From: Lutraria lutraria
Taxonomy: Eukaryota > Mollusca > Bivalvia > Venerida > Mactridae
NCBI GenBank assembly: GCA_964023205.1
Contig: OZ026842.1
Location: 5,435,067 to 5,499,066 of the forward strand
Length of the DNA: 64,000 bases
Direction: 5' to 3'
In this document: piece by piece, positions 55,301 through 64,000 of the stretch
Numbering within the stretch: the stretch's first letter is position 1
Layout of the letters: each line of letters begins with the position of its first letter
Made by a program: the position numbers and the translations under genes
Notes under the pieces: model-generated
Database searches by the model: none
What the model was told of the DNA's origin: nothing
What the model saw: only the letters and a program-made list of their open reading frames with translations

Positions 55301-58300
55301 GAATAACACACTGAAAGAATGACTTTTCCTAGAAATGTTCAGTGTTAGAATTTGTTAGCATTTACGTTTTTGTTTGTTTGTTTTGTTAAAGAAGAAGGAC
55401 GATGTAACTGGATCAGAAGTCTTATAGTCGGATCCAGGAATCAGATTTCTGAATTAAGTCTAGAAATAATGTTAATATTAAAACACTTTTTATGAAGCAT
55501 AAACTATGAAGGTCAGACACATATAAAAGAAGGATAATACATAAACCATGTGCTACTGTATAGGACAAGGAAGAACTATAAATCGCAAGAACTTGGTTAG
55601 ACTGCAACAATTCAATGTAACAAATGTCTGCAGTGAATGTTAAGGAATTTTCACTGCAGTTTAACAAATTCCAAGAGTCACGGCCATTCAGTGACGTTTC
55701 CTAGTAGAACCACAGACCTTCTGTAGACTAGCATGACAGCTTCCTTATAATGTGAAATTTATGTAGTCCTGGTTGGGATTCAAACTTGGACAGTCAGGAT
55801 GGCTCAGGTTATTACTAGTAAGAGACCATAACCACTTGACACATGGCAAATTTGGCTGATTTTCCGCCCCAATCCCCAAGCTGAATAGTATATGTATTTT
55901 CCCCCAAATTTGAAAAGAAATTCTCCAACCTTTTTTACACTGTGCTTGTTTACTTAGTAAATTTTCATCAATTTGCCTTATTTTTTACCTAAGATTCCCC
56001 TAAAAAAAGGCCCGCCACCCTTCCCAAAACCTTAAAAAAGGACCACACCCCCTCCAAAAAATGAATATAAAACACATTGTTCCAAGGGTTGACGTGATTT
56101 AAACCATTAAGAGACCAGTCTGTGAATGTGACCTTTTCATTGGTTAAAAATTCTAAAGCAACCAATCAAATAATTCAATTCATAGACAAGCTTTCTAGCT
56201 AAGTCTTACAAGCTGAAACAAGACCAAACTACCGAGCTATCAATTATGGAATAAACCTCAGTTTGAGGTCAGCATATGACATTGTCAAGATTGACAGCCA
56301 ACCTTGGGAATATGGAGATTTTGAATTGATTCATGTAAAACACAATCTGTACATAAATATTGCCTCACAGATAGTTGTTTTTTGTACCATATCTCAAGAA
56401 TATATTAAAAGCATATCTCAAGAATATATTAAAACAATGACTGTGTTTTCATCTGATGCTAAAGTGATTTGTTTTGCAATTCAGTCAACAGGACAAGCCT
56501 TTACTAGTCGGAATTTACCAAAGATAAGCAAACGGTATATGTCTGGGCTTCTGTGAACGAAGAAATTATAGATTGTACATAAGAAATTTATCAGCCAGAC
56601 AAACTAGGATGTAATCTGCTTACATAAGAACTTGTGTCTGCCATCATTTGATTGATTAGAAAATGTTTTTTCCAATTTGGTGAAGTTTGTGGATCCATAA
56701 AGACTGGATATTTTATCTAAATGGTTACACAAACAATTCATTCCATTTATATTCCCCAGTTATTGGTTATGCTCTCGATTGCAGCTGGTAATTTATCATT
56801 TTTTAAACCTGACTCGAATATTCAAAAACCCATTAACCCTGATTTATAAAAATGTCAATCATTACATAAAAGCTAATTGTGACTGAGATGACAAATGGAG
56901 TAAGATCATGTTTTTCTATTTGAATGTATAAAGTTTGTTTTTGCTTTTAAGCATATTAAACAATTAAATATCAATTAATGAATTATATGATCACTAAGAG
57001 GACTTTTCAATATTACTATGGTTGGGACTGAGGATCGTTGAGTAAGTGGTGATCCAATCCAATCCATGATTCAACACTTACAATCCACAAATCGAATCAC
57101 GAATCTTTTGTTATCAAGTAACCCATCTAAAACTTCAAAATTGCAGTCCTGAAGACAGCTAAATTGATTTTCTTTTAGGAATAATGAAGTAAATCAATGT
57201 AAATTGTTCTATGGCTTAAATTTATAAGTACTCCCTTCCAGTTAATTAATTTACCAGCATCATTATTTAAAGAACCGATTGGACATCTTAGAAAACAAAG
57301 TAGTCCATGATGTGACAATATCTATTCAGAGAAAAGGGATTTTTAAGAACAAAGAATGCACTTTTTAATTTGTTAAAAAACAAGATGGCGAATCATGAAT
57401 CTTAGTAATGTCGATTATTCATATTAAATATGATTTGTGATAACCCGAGTACTCGGATACTCGCCACAGCCCTAGCTATGGTTTAATGTTAACAATATCA
57501 TGATATACTACAAACGCAGAGAGGGTTCCATGGCCCACATTGTTTCCAACTGTATCAGCCTACTAGAAGATGGTGGAGCTCACATCAATGCTGATCATAT
57601 AACACCCACGAACATAAACCTGGAACTGGAACAACGTAACATTCCAGGAATCAACCTTATAATGTCAAGTGTAGACCAGGGACTCCACTTTTATGATACA
57701 GCTAAATTAGCATCAATACTCAACATTTGTGTTCAGCCTACAGTGTTTGAACATGTATTCATTTATTTATCTGTTTTTCGACAGTTACAGTAATTTCAGA
57801 GTCGCCCAAGAGAGGGGAGACCTACAGGAGAACCAGGCATTTGTATGCCAACTCTTATTTCAAATAATTTTTCCTGATCTTTTATAATCTAGCCCAGTGT
57901 AAAGCATCGATATATGCCTCCTCCTTTTTCATGAGATTTCCTATCCACAGTTTTTGGCTCAGTACTTGGAATGGGGACACAGAAAAAGTGTCAATGAGAA
58001 ATTCGAAGCGGAACCAAGAATTGAACCCAAGACCTTTCGCTTAGTAGTCCACTCGCTACCACTCGACCTCTGAACATCCTGTTTGTACATGCATAGCTGA
58101 AGTACCACAAACTGTTCATTTGACTTATGCACACTGATTAAACAATGAACACATACCACCAGATCTCCCATTTTGTATAGATCTAGGTTATTTTTGTATA
58201 TCTAATTTTAGTATCCTCAGGTGTTAATACGAATCAGATACAGAATGATACACAGGAGCTCTGACAATAGTTTTTTGTCTATAAATCATCTATATTAGGT

Positions 58301-60815
58301 GTAACACACTACAACAGTGCTTAATTTTGTACTGGCATGAGTTCTTGGGTTGACACATTTATGGTAAAACCTAGTACACTAAATCAAAGGAATGTTTATT
58401 GGAGAAAACGTTATGTTGACCTATTGACCTTTTGGGTGATATTAGAGGTTAGGTGTTCAATGTTATTTTGCTGACCAATATCTTTAGAGCAATGTGAGAC
58501 TTGTTTTAAAAGTGACCAATACCATTGTAGTACTGTGAGTCAAGTCTTAAAAGTGACCAATAACATTAGAGCATGTAAGACATGTCTTAAAAGGGGCCAA
58601 TAGCATTACAGTTTACATGAGACATGTTTTAAAAGTGGCCAATAGCATTATAGTTTTCATGAGACATGTTTTTTAAAAGTGACCAATAGCATTACAGTTT
58701 TCATGAGATGTGTTTTTAAAGTGGCCAATAGCATTACAGTTTTTTATGAGACATGCTTTAAAAGTGGCCAATAGCATTACAATTTTCATGAGACATGTTT
58801 TAAAAGTAGCCAATAGCATTACAGTTTTCATGAGACATGTTTTAAAAGTGGCCAATAGCATTACAGTTTTCATGAGACATGTTTTAAAAGTGACCAATAG
58901 CATTACAGTTTTCATGAGACATGCTTTAAAAGTGGCCAATAGCATTACAATTTTCATGAGACATGTTTTAAAAGTTGCCACTAGCATTACAGTTTTCATG
59001 AGACATGTTTTAAAAGTGGCCAATAGCATTACAGTTTTCATGATAAATGTTTTAAAAGTGACCAATAGCATTACAGTTTTCATGAGACATGTTTTAAAAG
59101 TGACCAATAGCATTGGAGCAACTTGAGACATGTCTTAAAATTGAACAGAATACAGAACAACTGTAGCAGACCATTGATTTCAACCTTAGCCAAGGTTAAC
59201 TAGAACATTTTCATTTGTATTTTCTTATCTGTTCAACAAAGTAATTGCTCTCATAAACATTGTACATTCACAGCTGTTATAGTTATAACTGAATGATTAA
59301 TGTTGTATATATATAATGTTGTATAATGTGTTATGTTGTTATAATCTTATGCTGCAGGTGATTGTTGTTTATCGCATTAATTGTCACAATGTGACCATTC
59401 TGATGTTTCATGTTGTCGCTTTTTTGTTATAATTACCATTTCAGCCATGGGGGATTTCTTTTTGGTCTGTTTTTCAATCTCTAACTGCATATGTGCCATG
59501 GATCCAGCCTGAAAAATACAATTGATAAATAGAAAGTTGAATGATACAAAAATGATACCCCAGAGGAGGATGATAAAACACAAAAATAAGCACTGATTTG
59601 ATTGGTCCAAATCAATATTAAATTCAAATTCAACCAATGGCAAAGCAGAATTCCAAGTTTGGTCATAGAACTTTTTCATAACCATGAGCCTTAGTTAAAG
59701 AAACAAAATCCTTGTGGAACAATATGATGTTTCCATGACAACTACTACAGTCTTGTTTATTTAGCACACATGAAAATAACAAGGCATCATATTCACATCC
59801 AATTCTGTTACAATAAGCAGTGAATACTCAAATCATGTGCAAACTTTATGTCTGCAAGATGACATTAATGTGGAGTATTTCTATCATTGCAATGATCAAT
59901 ATTGATGGATCTGTGCACACAGATTGTAGCAGCAACTTTATGGTAACTAAATAAAGAGTTTGATGCCTGCAACATTGATACATTATCATCTAGATTCTGC
60001 ACACTATTTGATAGATCTTTAAATAACATTGAGATGAAGTTATAAACACCAGAAACACTGCTTTAATGATTTGATGCAACCAGTCCATGCATCATTAAGC
60101 GGATTTAAACTCCTAAACTCAGCTAATTCAGAAAGGGGGGTAATTTCTTTAAGAAATGGATTGCTGAAGAAATTCTCCAAATTTAAACACCTTTACAACC
60201 ACCAACAATTGTACCATCATATACCATCATATATCATCGTTAATTCTAGAATATCATGGGGAAGGCCAGACTGTGTTAAATTATCCAAGACATACATTGT
60301 TTTCAACTTATTCAATTTTAAAACTGGAATATTAGTAACAAAATCCATGCAATATAAGTTTGTAAAACTTGTGTCAAAATAATTCCAAAAGTAGAAATCA
60401 TGAAACAATACAGAAGAAAATATTGAAGCACTTATATTTTGCAATGGCTTGCGGGGAACTTCACTATCTCAGTTGTTTGAGAAAAGTAATGGATCAATAA
60501 AAAGTTCATTCCAAAAGTTTAACATTATTGAACTTTTATAGGGTGGCTGACTTTTACGCTTAAATTTCTGGTAATTATGGACTTAACAAAACGTGAAAAC
60601 AGAACAGTTCATCACTGATTTTAAGGGATACAAGACGTATGGTAACTCACCTGAGCAAGGGCCAATTTGGCTTCATTTTGTAACTGTTCTTGTCTGGAAT
60701 GAAAATCTTCAGCTTTTTCCTCACTGTCAGGTTTTAATCTTGGAGGAGTGCTACTCTGTACAGAAGTGGTGGGTGGGGAAGGGTTGTTTAAATCAGTGAC
60801 TGTACTAAGGTTATT
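52220..60815 (-). CDS. SCHIP1: SCHIP1-like (schwannomin-interacting protein 1), three core exons and one candidate cassette exon; 3' end missing
   Basis: Minus-strand exons are 60815-60651, 59508-59437, (optional 55025-54870) and 52337-52220. The core exons read FHSRQEQLQNEAKLALAQ, AGSMAHMQLEIEKQTKKKSP then MAEM, and LSVRQLQQMNLTSIQVLYND then LQTQIE. This order and wording match the conserved C-terminal region of SCHIP1 proteins: the RQ-LQ-EAK-ALA segment, the M-VE-EKQ-KKSP segment, then the leucine-rich coiled coil. SCHIP1 binds the NF2 product merlin and acts at the membrane cytoskeleton and in Hippo-type signalling. The remaining coiled-coil exon expected after the phase-1 donor at 52219 is not found between there and the gap. 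More 5' exons are expected to the right. Confidence 0.8.
52699..52876. mobile_element. Inverted-repeat element (ACAACCTCT family)
   Basis: Left CAGAACAACCTCTGTAGAGC and right GCTCTGGAGAGGTTGTACTG; internal GTTGTTGCTCTACAGAGG blocks. A related copy is at 13480-13663. Confidence 0.7.
53080..53410 (+). repeat. Imperfect tandem array of ATTGTTACAATAGTGTTGCC-type units
   Basis: Irregular repetition of TGTTGCCATAATGTTGCC and ATATTGTTACAATAG with variable unit length. Not coding. Confidence 0.85.
54156..54262 (+). repeat. 54-bp direct duplication
   Basis: CAATTCAAAGGACAGAACAT and the following 34 bp occur twice head to tail (starts 54156 and 54210) with almost no divergence, indicating a recent slippage duplication. 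Confidence 0.9.
54870..55025 (-). CDS. Candidate cassette exon of the SCHIP1-like gene
   Basis: 156 bp (52 codons), phase 0 at both ends under an AAAG acceptor at 55026 and a GTTTGT donor at 54869, so it could be included or skipped between the 59437 and 52337 exons without changing frame. It encodes RMKLECSMQSLLQKYKDK, then GVPNDKMKVFRKVSLALVGG. I know of no such segment in SCHIP1. The acceptor is weak, and it may belong to another gene or be a relic. Confidence 0.4.
55680..55850 (-). mobile_element. tRNA-derived SINE, degraded
   Basis: Minus-strand head CATGTGTCAAGTGGTTATGG and box B-like AGTTTGAATCCC; body ill defined. Confidence 0.45.
57018..57470 (+). repeat. Interspersed repeat; uninterrupted relative of 25880-26710
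   Basis: Parallel to the repeat split at 25948. Shared blocks include ATCCAATCCATGATTCAA, TCCTGAAGACAGCTAAATT, TTGTTCTATGGCTT and ACTCCCTTCCAGTTAA. Class unknown. Confidence 0.7.
57518..57793 (+). CDS. Orphan open frame, possible exon or gene relic
   Basis: About 90 codons with a coding-like feel (SMAHIVSNCISLLEDGGAHI, NADHITPTNINLELEQRNIP, GINLIMSSVDQGLHFYDTAK) follow a possible AG acceptor near 57521. They lie on the strand opposite to, and inside an intron of, the SCHIP1-like gene. No family recognised and no start or splice context to make a gene. May be a transposon-derived fragment. Confidence 0.25.
   Translation, partial: REGSMAHIVSNCISLLEDGGAHINADHITPTNINLELEQRNIPGINLIMSSVDQGLHFYDTAKLASILNICVQPTVFEHVFIYLSVFRQLQ
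57950..58090 (-). mobile_element. tRNA-derived SINE head, degraded
   Basis: Minus-strand TCAGAGGTCGAGTGGTAGCG with box B-like TTGGGTTCAATTCTTGG. Confidence 0.45.
58500..59125 (+). repeat. 42-bp tandem repeat, about 14 units
   Basis: Unit GTTTTAAAAGTGGCCAATAG followed by CATTACAGTTTTCATGAGAC and AT. Because 42 is a multiple of three and the unit has frames without stops, long frames appear on both strands (about 138 and 152 codons). They are products of the repeat and carry no other sign of coding. Outer units are diverged, central ones nearly identical. Confidence 0.9.
59437..59508 (-). CDS. SCHIP1: SCHIP1-like exon: EKQ-KKSP segment
   Basis: 72 bp, 24 codons, phase 0-0, acceptor TTTTTCAG, donor GTAATT. 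It reads AGSMAHMQLEIEKQTKKKSP and MAEM, corresponding to the conserved MAKMQVEVEKQNRKKSPVA-type segment of SCHIP1. Confidence 0.85.
60651..60815 (-). CDS. SCHIP1: SCHIP1-like exon: RQ-LQ-EAKLALA segment
   Basis: 165 bp, 55 codons, phase 0-0, acceptor TTATTTCAG, donor GTGAGT. The first part is Ser/Thr/Pro-rich (LNNPSPPTTSVQSSTPPRLK). The second part, EDFHSRQEQLQNEAKLALAQ, is the start of the conserved SCHIP1 C-terminal region. Confidence 0.85.
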
Positions 60816-61140
60816 CTGAAATAATACAATAAAACATGAATATAAAGACACCACTAGTCTCCTCAAGTTAGAAGTCTGAATGTCCGACTAAGCAATTATG
60901 TCACTACTAGTTAAGTTGTCCAAAATCAAACTGAGAAACACATGACAAAGGGACACAAATACATGATACTATTCCACCATGACCTCACACTTACCAGACC
61001 ACAGGTGTTTTTTTTGGTCTGTTGGTGTTTTTGGGCCACTTGCTGTTTTGGGTCTGTTAGTGTTGTGCTGAGGCTGGTGATCTGGTGTTTTGGGTATGCA
61101 GGTGCTTTGGTGACGGTGGTGTTTGAGGCCAGTTAGTGCT

Positions 61141-61505
61141 TGGGTCTTTTGCTGTTATGGTGAGGGTAGTGTCTTGGTGAGGGTAGTGTTTTGGTGAGGG
61201 TAGTGTTATGGTGAGGGTAGTGTTTTGGTGAGGGTTGTGTTTTGGTGAGGGTAGTGTTTTGGTGAAGGTAGTGTTTTGGTGAGGGTTGTGTTTTGGTGAG
61301 GGTTGTGTTTTGGTGAGGGTTGTGTTTTGGTGAAGGTTGTGTTTTGGTGAGGGTTGTGTTTTGGTGAGGGTAGTGTTTTGGTGAGGGTAGTGTTTTGGCG
61401 AGGGTAGTATTTTGGTGAGGGTAGTGTTTTGGTGAGGGTAGTATTTTGGTGAGGGTAGTGTTTTGGCGAGGGTAGTATTTTGGTGAGGGTAGTGTTTTGG
61501 GTCAA
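61141..61505 (+). repeat. 17-bp minisatellite
   Basis: About 21 units of GTGTTTTGGTGAGGGTA with alternation between GGGTA and GGGTT endings and a few TGGCGAGG or TGGTGAAGG variants. The minus strand is open through the array (Thr-Leu-Pro-Ser-Pro-Lys-type repeats), an artefact of the repeat. Confidence 0.9.
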
Positions 61506-61934
61506 GTGGTGTTTGTTTCTATTGTTGTTTAGGGTCTCCGAATAAAAAGAATATTGAATGCCATGAATATATAAGGTATACTACATGTATATAATATGTA
61601 AATTTGTAAAAAAAATATATGAATAATCAATCATCATTGATTTATGCTGACCAATCAAAAGGCATGACATAACATAAGGAACATGAATGAACTCTCCTGA
61701 GTGCTCAATGAGTATCACTAAATATGCAGACCAAAAAGATCTAGTCTAATCAATATTCTAGTACTACAAAAAGATCATTAATATAAACCTTATAGACCTA
61801 TTAACTCATGTTTATGGGTTTCTAAGCCTGACACCAATGAATAGATGAATCCAATTGAAAGGAAATACTAACAAAATAAATCACATGATTTGTGGACTCA
61901 CATTTATTTCTTACTGTGATTCCACATTTTCTTT

Positions 61935-62172
61935 TTTTATATTGAGTTTTATACCCCTTTTCAACAGTCATGAGTCATATGAGGCGGACAGTTCAGTTAA
62001 CCATCGTTCCTGGGAAGAGCCAGTACTAGACTCCAATCCTCCTGCAACTGCCTACTTTCTAACATAACGAAACATGGTTGGTAGTGGGGCTTGAATCCAC
62101 GACCCTCTATCAGTGAGAGGTTACAGTGATTTGAAGTCAACAACCTTAACCACTCAACCACGGAGGCAGGTC
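61935..62172 (-). mobile_element. Full-length tRNA-derived SINE
   Basis: On the minus strand: GACCTGCCTCCGTGGTTGAG with TGGTTAAGG, box B GTGGATTCAAGCCC, the family body, and GTTGAAAAGGGGTATAAAAC at the 3' end. Confidence 0.8.
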
Positions 62173-64000
62173 TGACTGCCACATAGAATATATATAGATA
62201 GATATAGACTTTTATTTCAGTAAATTTATTGATCCCTGTATTTGATTCACAATTTAAATACCTCCAATTGTACAGGGCTATTTTATTATTCTGCCAAAGC
62301 TGAATAATTACACGGTAGGTAAATGCAATTATTTTTAGCTTTGTACCACAGTCGATAGTTTTCGTTTATTTCACCGTTAAGGAATGTTCCATTCCCCATG
62401 ATTCTAAAAGCACATGTACATTCGACAACAGGCATAAAGAAAATTATCGTATTACTTACGAAGGTAATCAAACCTCGTCAATTGACAGTGAAATTATGCA
62501 TCTTTGACAGTTTAATAAAATTGCACAAAACAATATGTGAGACATAAATCCTCAAAATTCTGTGAAGTGATTATTGATATTGTCATGACACACATGAATG
62601 AAGATGTAATAATACAACCATTCAAATATTTCAACAAAACTTTTTGAGATTAACCGGAGCTTTTTCACAGAAGTAACTAATACACCTGCCACCGCTTTGA
62701 AACTAAGAATGACTCTAAAATGTGTGGATCAAAGGGCATGGAAATTGTGTCTTGCACATCTACACTTCATGGTGATGACATATTTTAAATTTCATTGCAA
62801 TCGCTTCATGAAGATTGCTCCTCATACTTGTGAATTAGTATGCGTACCGGTCCGGTCGGACGGCCGGACAACCTGACCAACGACCGACATTAGTGACTCC
62901 AATACACCTCCTCTCAAACTTCATTTGTGTGGGTATAATAATTTGGTAAAGTAAGTGAGTTAAATAACATTGATTGCTTCATGTTAACATATAATTAAAT
63001 ACCAATTATTTGTGTATATATGTGTTTGGTGAGAGACCTTTCAGAGGTAGACTGAACAAAATGAACATAAAAGGATCATAAAACATCCTCATTCCATGGA
63101 AATATGAAACCATGTGACTGTGTACAAAATACCAGAACACATAGAACTACCCCCGGGGGGGGGGGGGAACTCTGGACAGAACGCCATTTATGATAACATC
63201 TCTAACAAATGGTCCTAATGTAATCAAATACAGAATTCCACTAAAAGTAACAGTCTAATGATAAACTACTGGAACCAGTCTCACAAGGTAGACTAAAGCA
63301 CATGATTAATTTCACGATCCGGATTGCTCTACAATCAACTGCATTACAATCAAATTTAGAGAACTGTCACCATCTAATGGTTTAGAATTTAGCTAGTCTT
63401 CAACCAATCCAATGCTTGTACTATATGAAACATCCAGATCCAAATTAGAAATATATTGGGAAATAAAGGGGTGTTACAGATCCATTCTTTATAGAATAAT
63501 ACAAATTTGGTTCTGAATTAAAACTGAATATTGCAGCTTTGTGTATACATCCAGATCCGAACCCGCAGATGCAAATTTTACAACTGGCCAGACGCCATCT
63601 TGAAATGTAACAAAGTGTCCAATAAGACTGTTCCTGTTACAATCCATGTACGACAAACGTTTTCCTTAGCTAAACGCAGTGCTGGTAGACAATGTTAGGA
63701 CAAGGATTAGATACATTTTTGTAACTAACTAAACAATACTCAGCTGAAAACCCAAAAGCAATCATATAAAACATGGTTAAGATTTAAGGCTTACATCATT
63801 GGCAAGAATATTCACTATGCAAAAATATTCTAACAGAATCTCCAGATATGCAAATATGCATGCTTCGTAAACGAGAGACACAAAATATCAACAATACTGA
63901 AGATTGTATGAATTAAGATAGCACAATGTAAAATACATAATATACTCAAGGGATGAATTCCTTCCAAGAACTGAATCTAATTAGTAAAAGAAGAATTGAG

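Larger units (their letters stand above)
60816..64000 (-). other. Upstream part of the SCHIP1-like gene or intergenic; no exon seen
   Basis: Apart from the 17-bp array, the SINE (61935-62172), a diverged CCCCCGC-type element (about 62745-62940) and a G13 run (63155-63167), nothing is recognisable. A minus-strand AAGATGGCGTC motif at about 63592-63602 could mark a first exon or promoter, but its frame stops after five codons. Confidence 0.45.

Noticed and set aside
56263..56556. 97-codon plus-strand frame with an internal duplicated ISQEYIK
   Set aside because: The duplication is a short DNA repeat, composition matches background, and no splice or start context or family resemblance was found.
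58673..59131. Frame of about 152 codons on the minus strand and 138 on the plus strand
   Set aside because: Both are generated by a 42-bp tandem repeat; the peptides are the same 14 residues repeated and there is no splice or start context.
61206..61505. Minus-strand Thr/Pro/Ser/Lys-repeat frame of 99 codons
   Set aside because: Product of the 17-bp minisatellite; no gene context.
63588..63604. Minus-strand AAGATGGCGTC as a SCHIP1 start codon
   Set aside because: The frame stops after five codons and no donor creates a usable first exon.

Overview
This is an AT-rich, intron-rich, repeat-laden animal nuclear sequence, most likely from a mollusc and probably a bivalve. The reasons are the exon/intron style (GT-AG introns, exons of about 60-220 bp), a secreted cysteine-rich multi-module protein, a SCHIP1-like gene, an Na/K-ATPase beta-like first exon, and dense tRNA-derived SINEs and short inverted-repeat elements. 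Nothing bacterial, viral or organellar is visible. All gene models were read by eye from splice sites, reading frame and intron phase; no database search was run.

Layout. (1) 1-4809, minus strand: first coding exon of an Na+/K+-ATPase beta-like subunit, followed by about 4.6 kb of apparent intron. (2) 4.9-12.1 kb: intergenic, with SINE and inverted-repeat relics. (3) 12122-22305, plus strand: a complete 14-exon gene for a secreted protein of about 511 residues. It has a signal peptide, two short CC-x2-C modules, nine six-cysteine modules each encoded by a phase-1 exon of exactly 114 bp, a WAP four-disulphide domain, a third CC-x2-C module and a stop. It looks like a tandem protease-inhibitor array (pacifastin-like, or half-VWC) and is the most distinctive content here. 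(4) 22.3-28.3 kb: intergenic, including a nested transposon insertion. (5) 28357-48735, plus strand: a 25-coding-exon gene for a 967-residue protein with an N-terminal coiled coil, a WD-like region and an acidic tail. All 24 junctions keep frame. An alternative 3' exon would give a 405-residue isoform. (6) 49198-50916, plus strand: three internal exons of an unrecognised gene. (7) 51078-51277: a 200-N assembly gap. (8) 52220-60815, minus strand: exons of a schwannomin-interacting protein 1 (SCHIP1) gene, with its last exon missing near the gap. (9) 60.9-64 kb: SCHIP1 upstream intron or intergenic DNA with repeats.

The genes do not form a pathway. The main themes are a serially duplicated inhibitor-like gene, whose paralogous introns were copied along with the exons, and mobile elements or tandem repeats lying on splice sites of the large WD-like gene (43.04 kb and 45.9-46.15 kb). 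Both genes facing the N gap are incomplete, so the order across it should be treated with caution.
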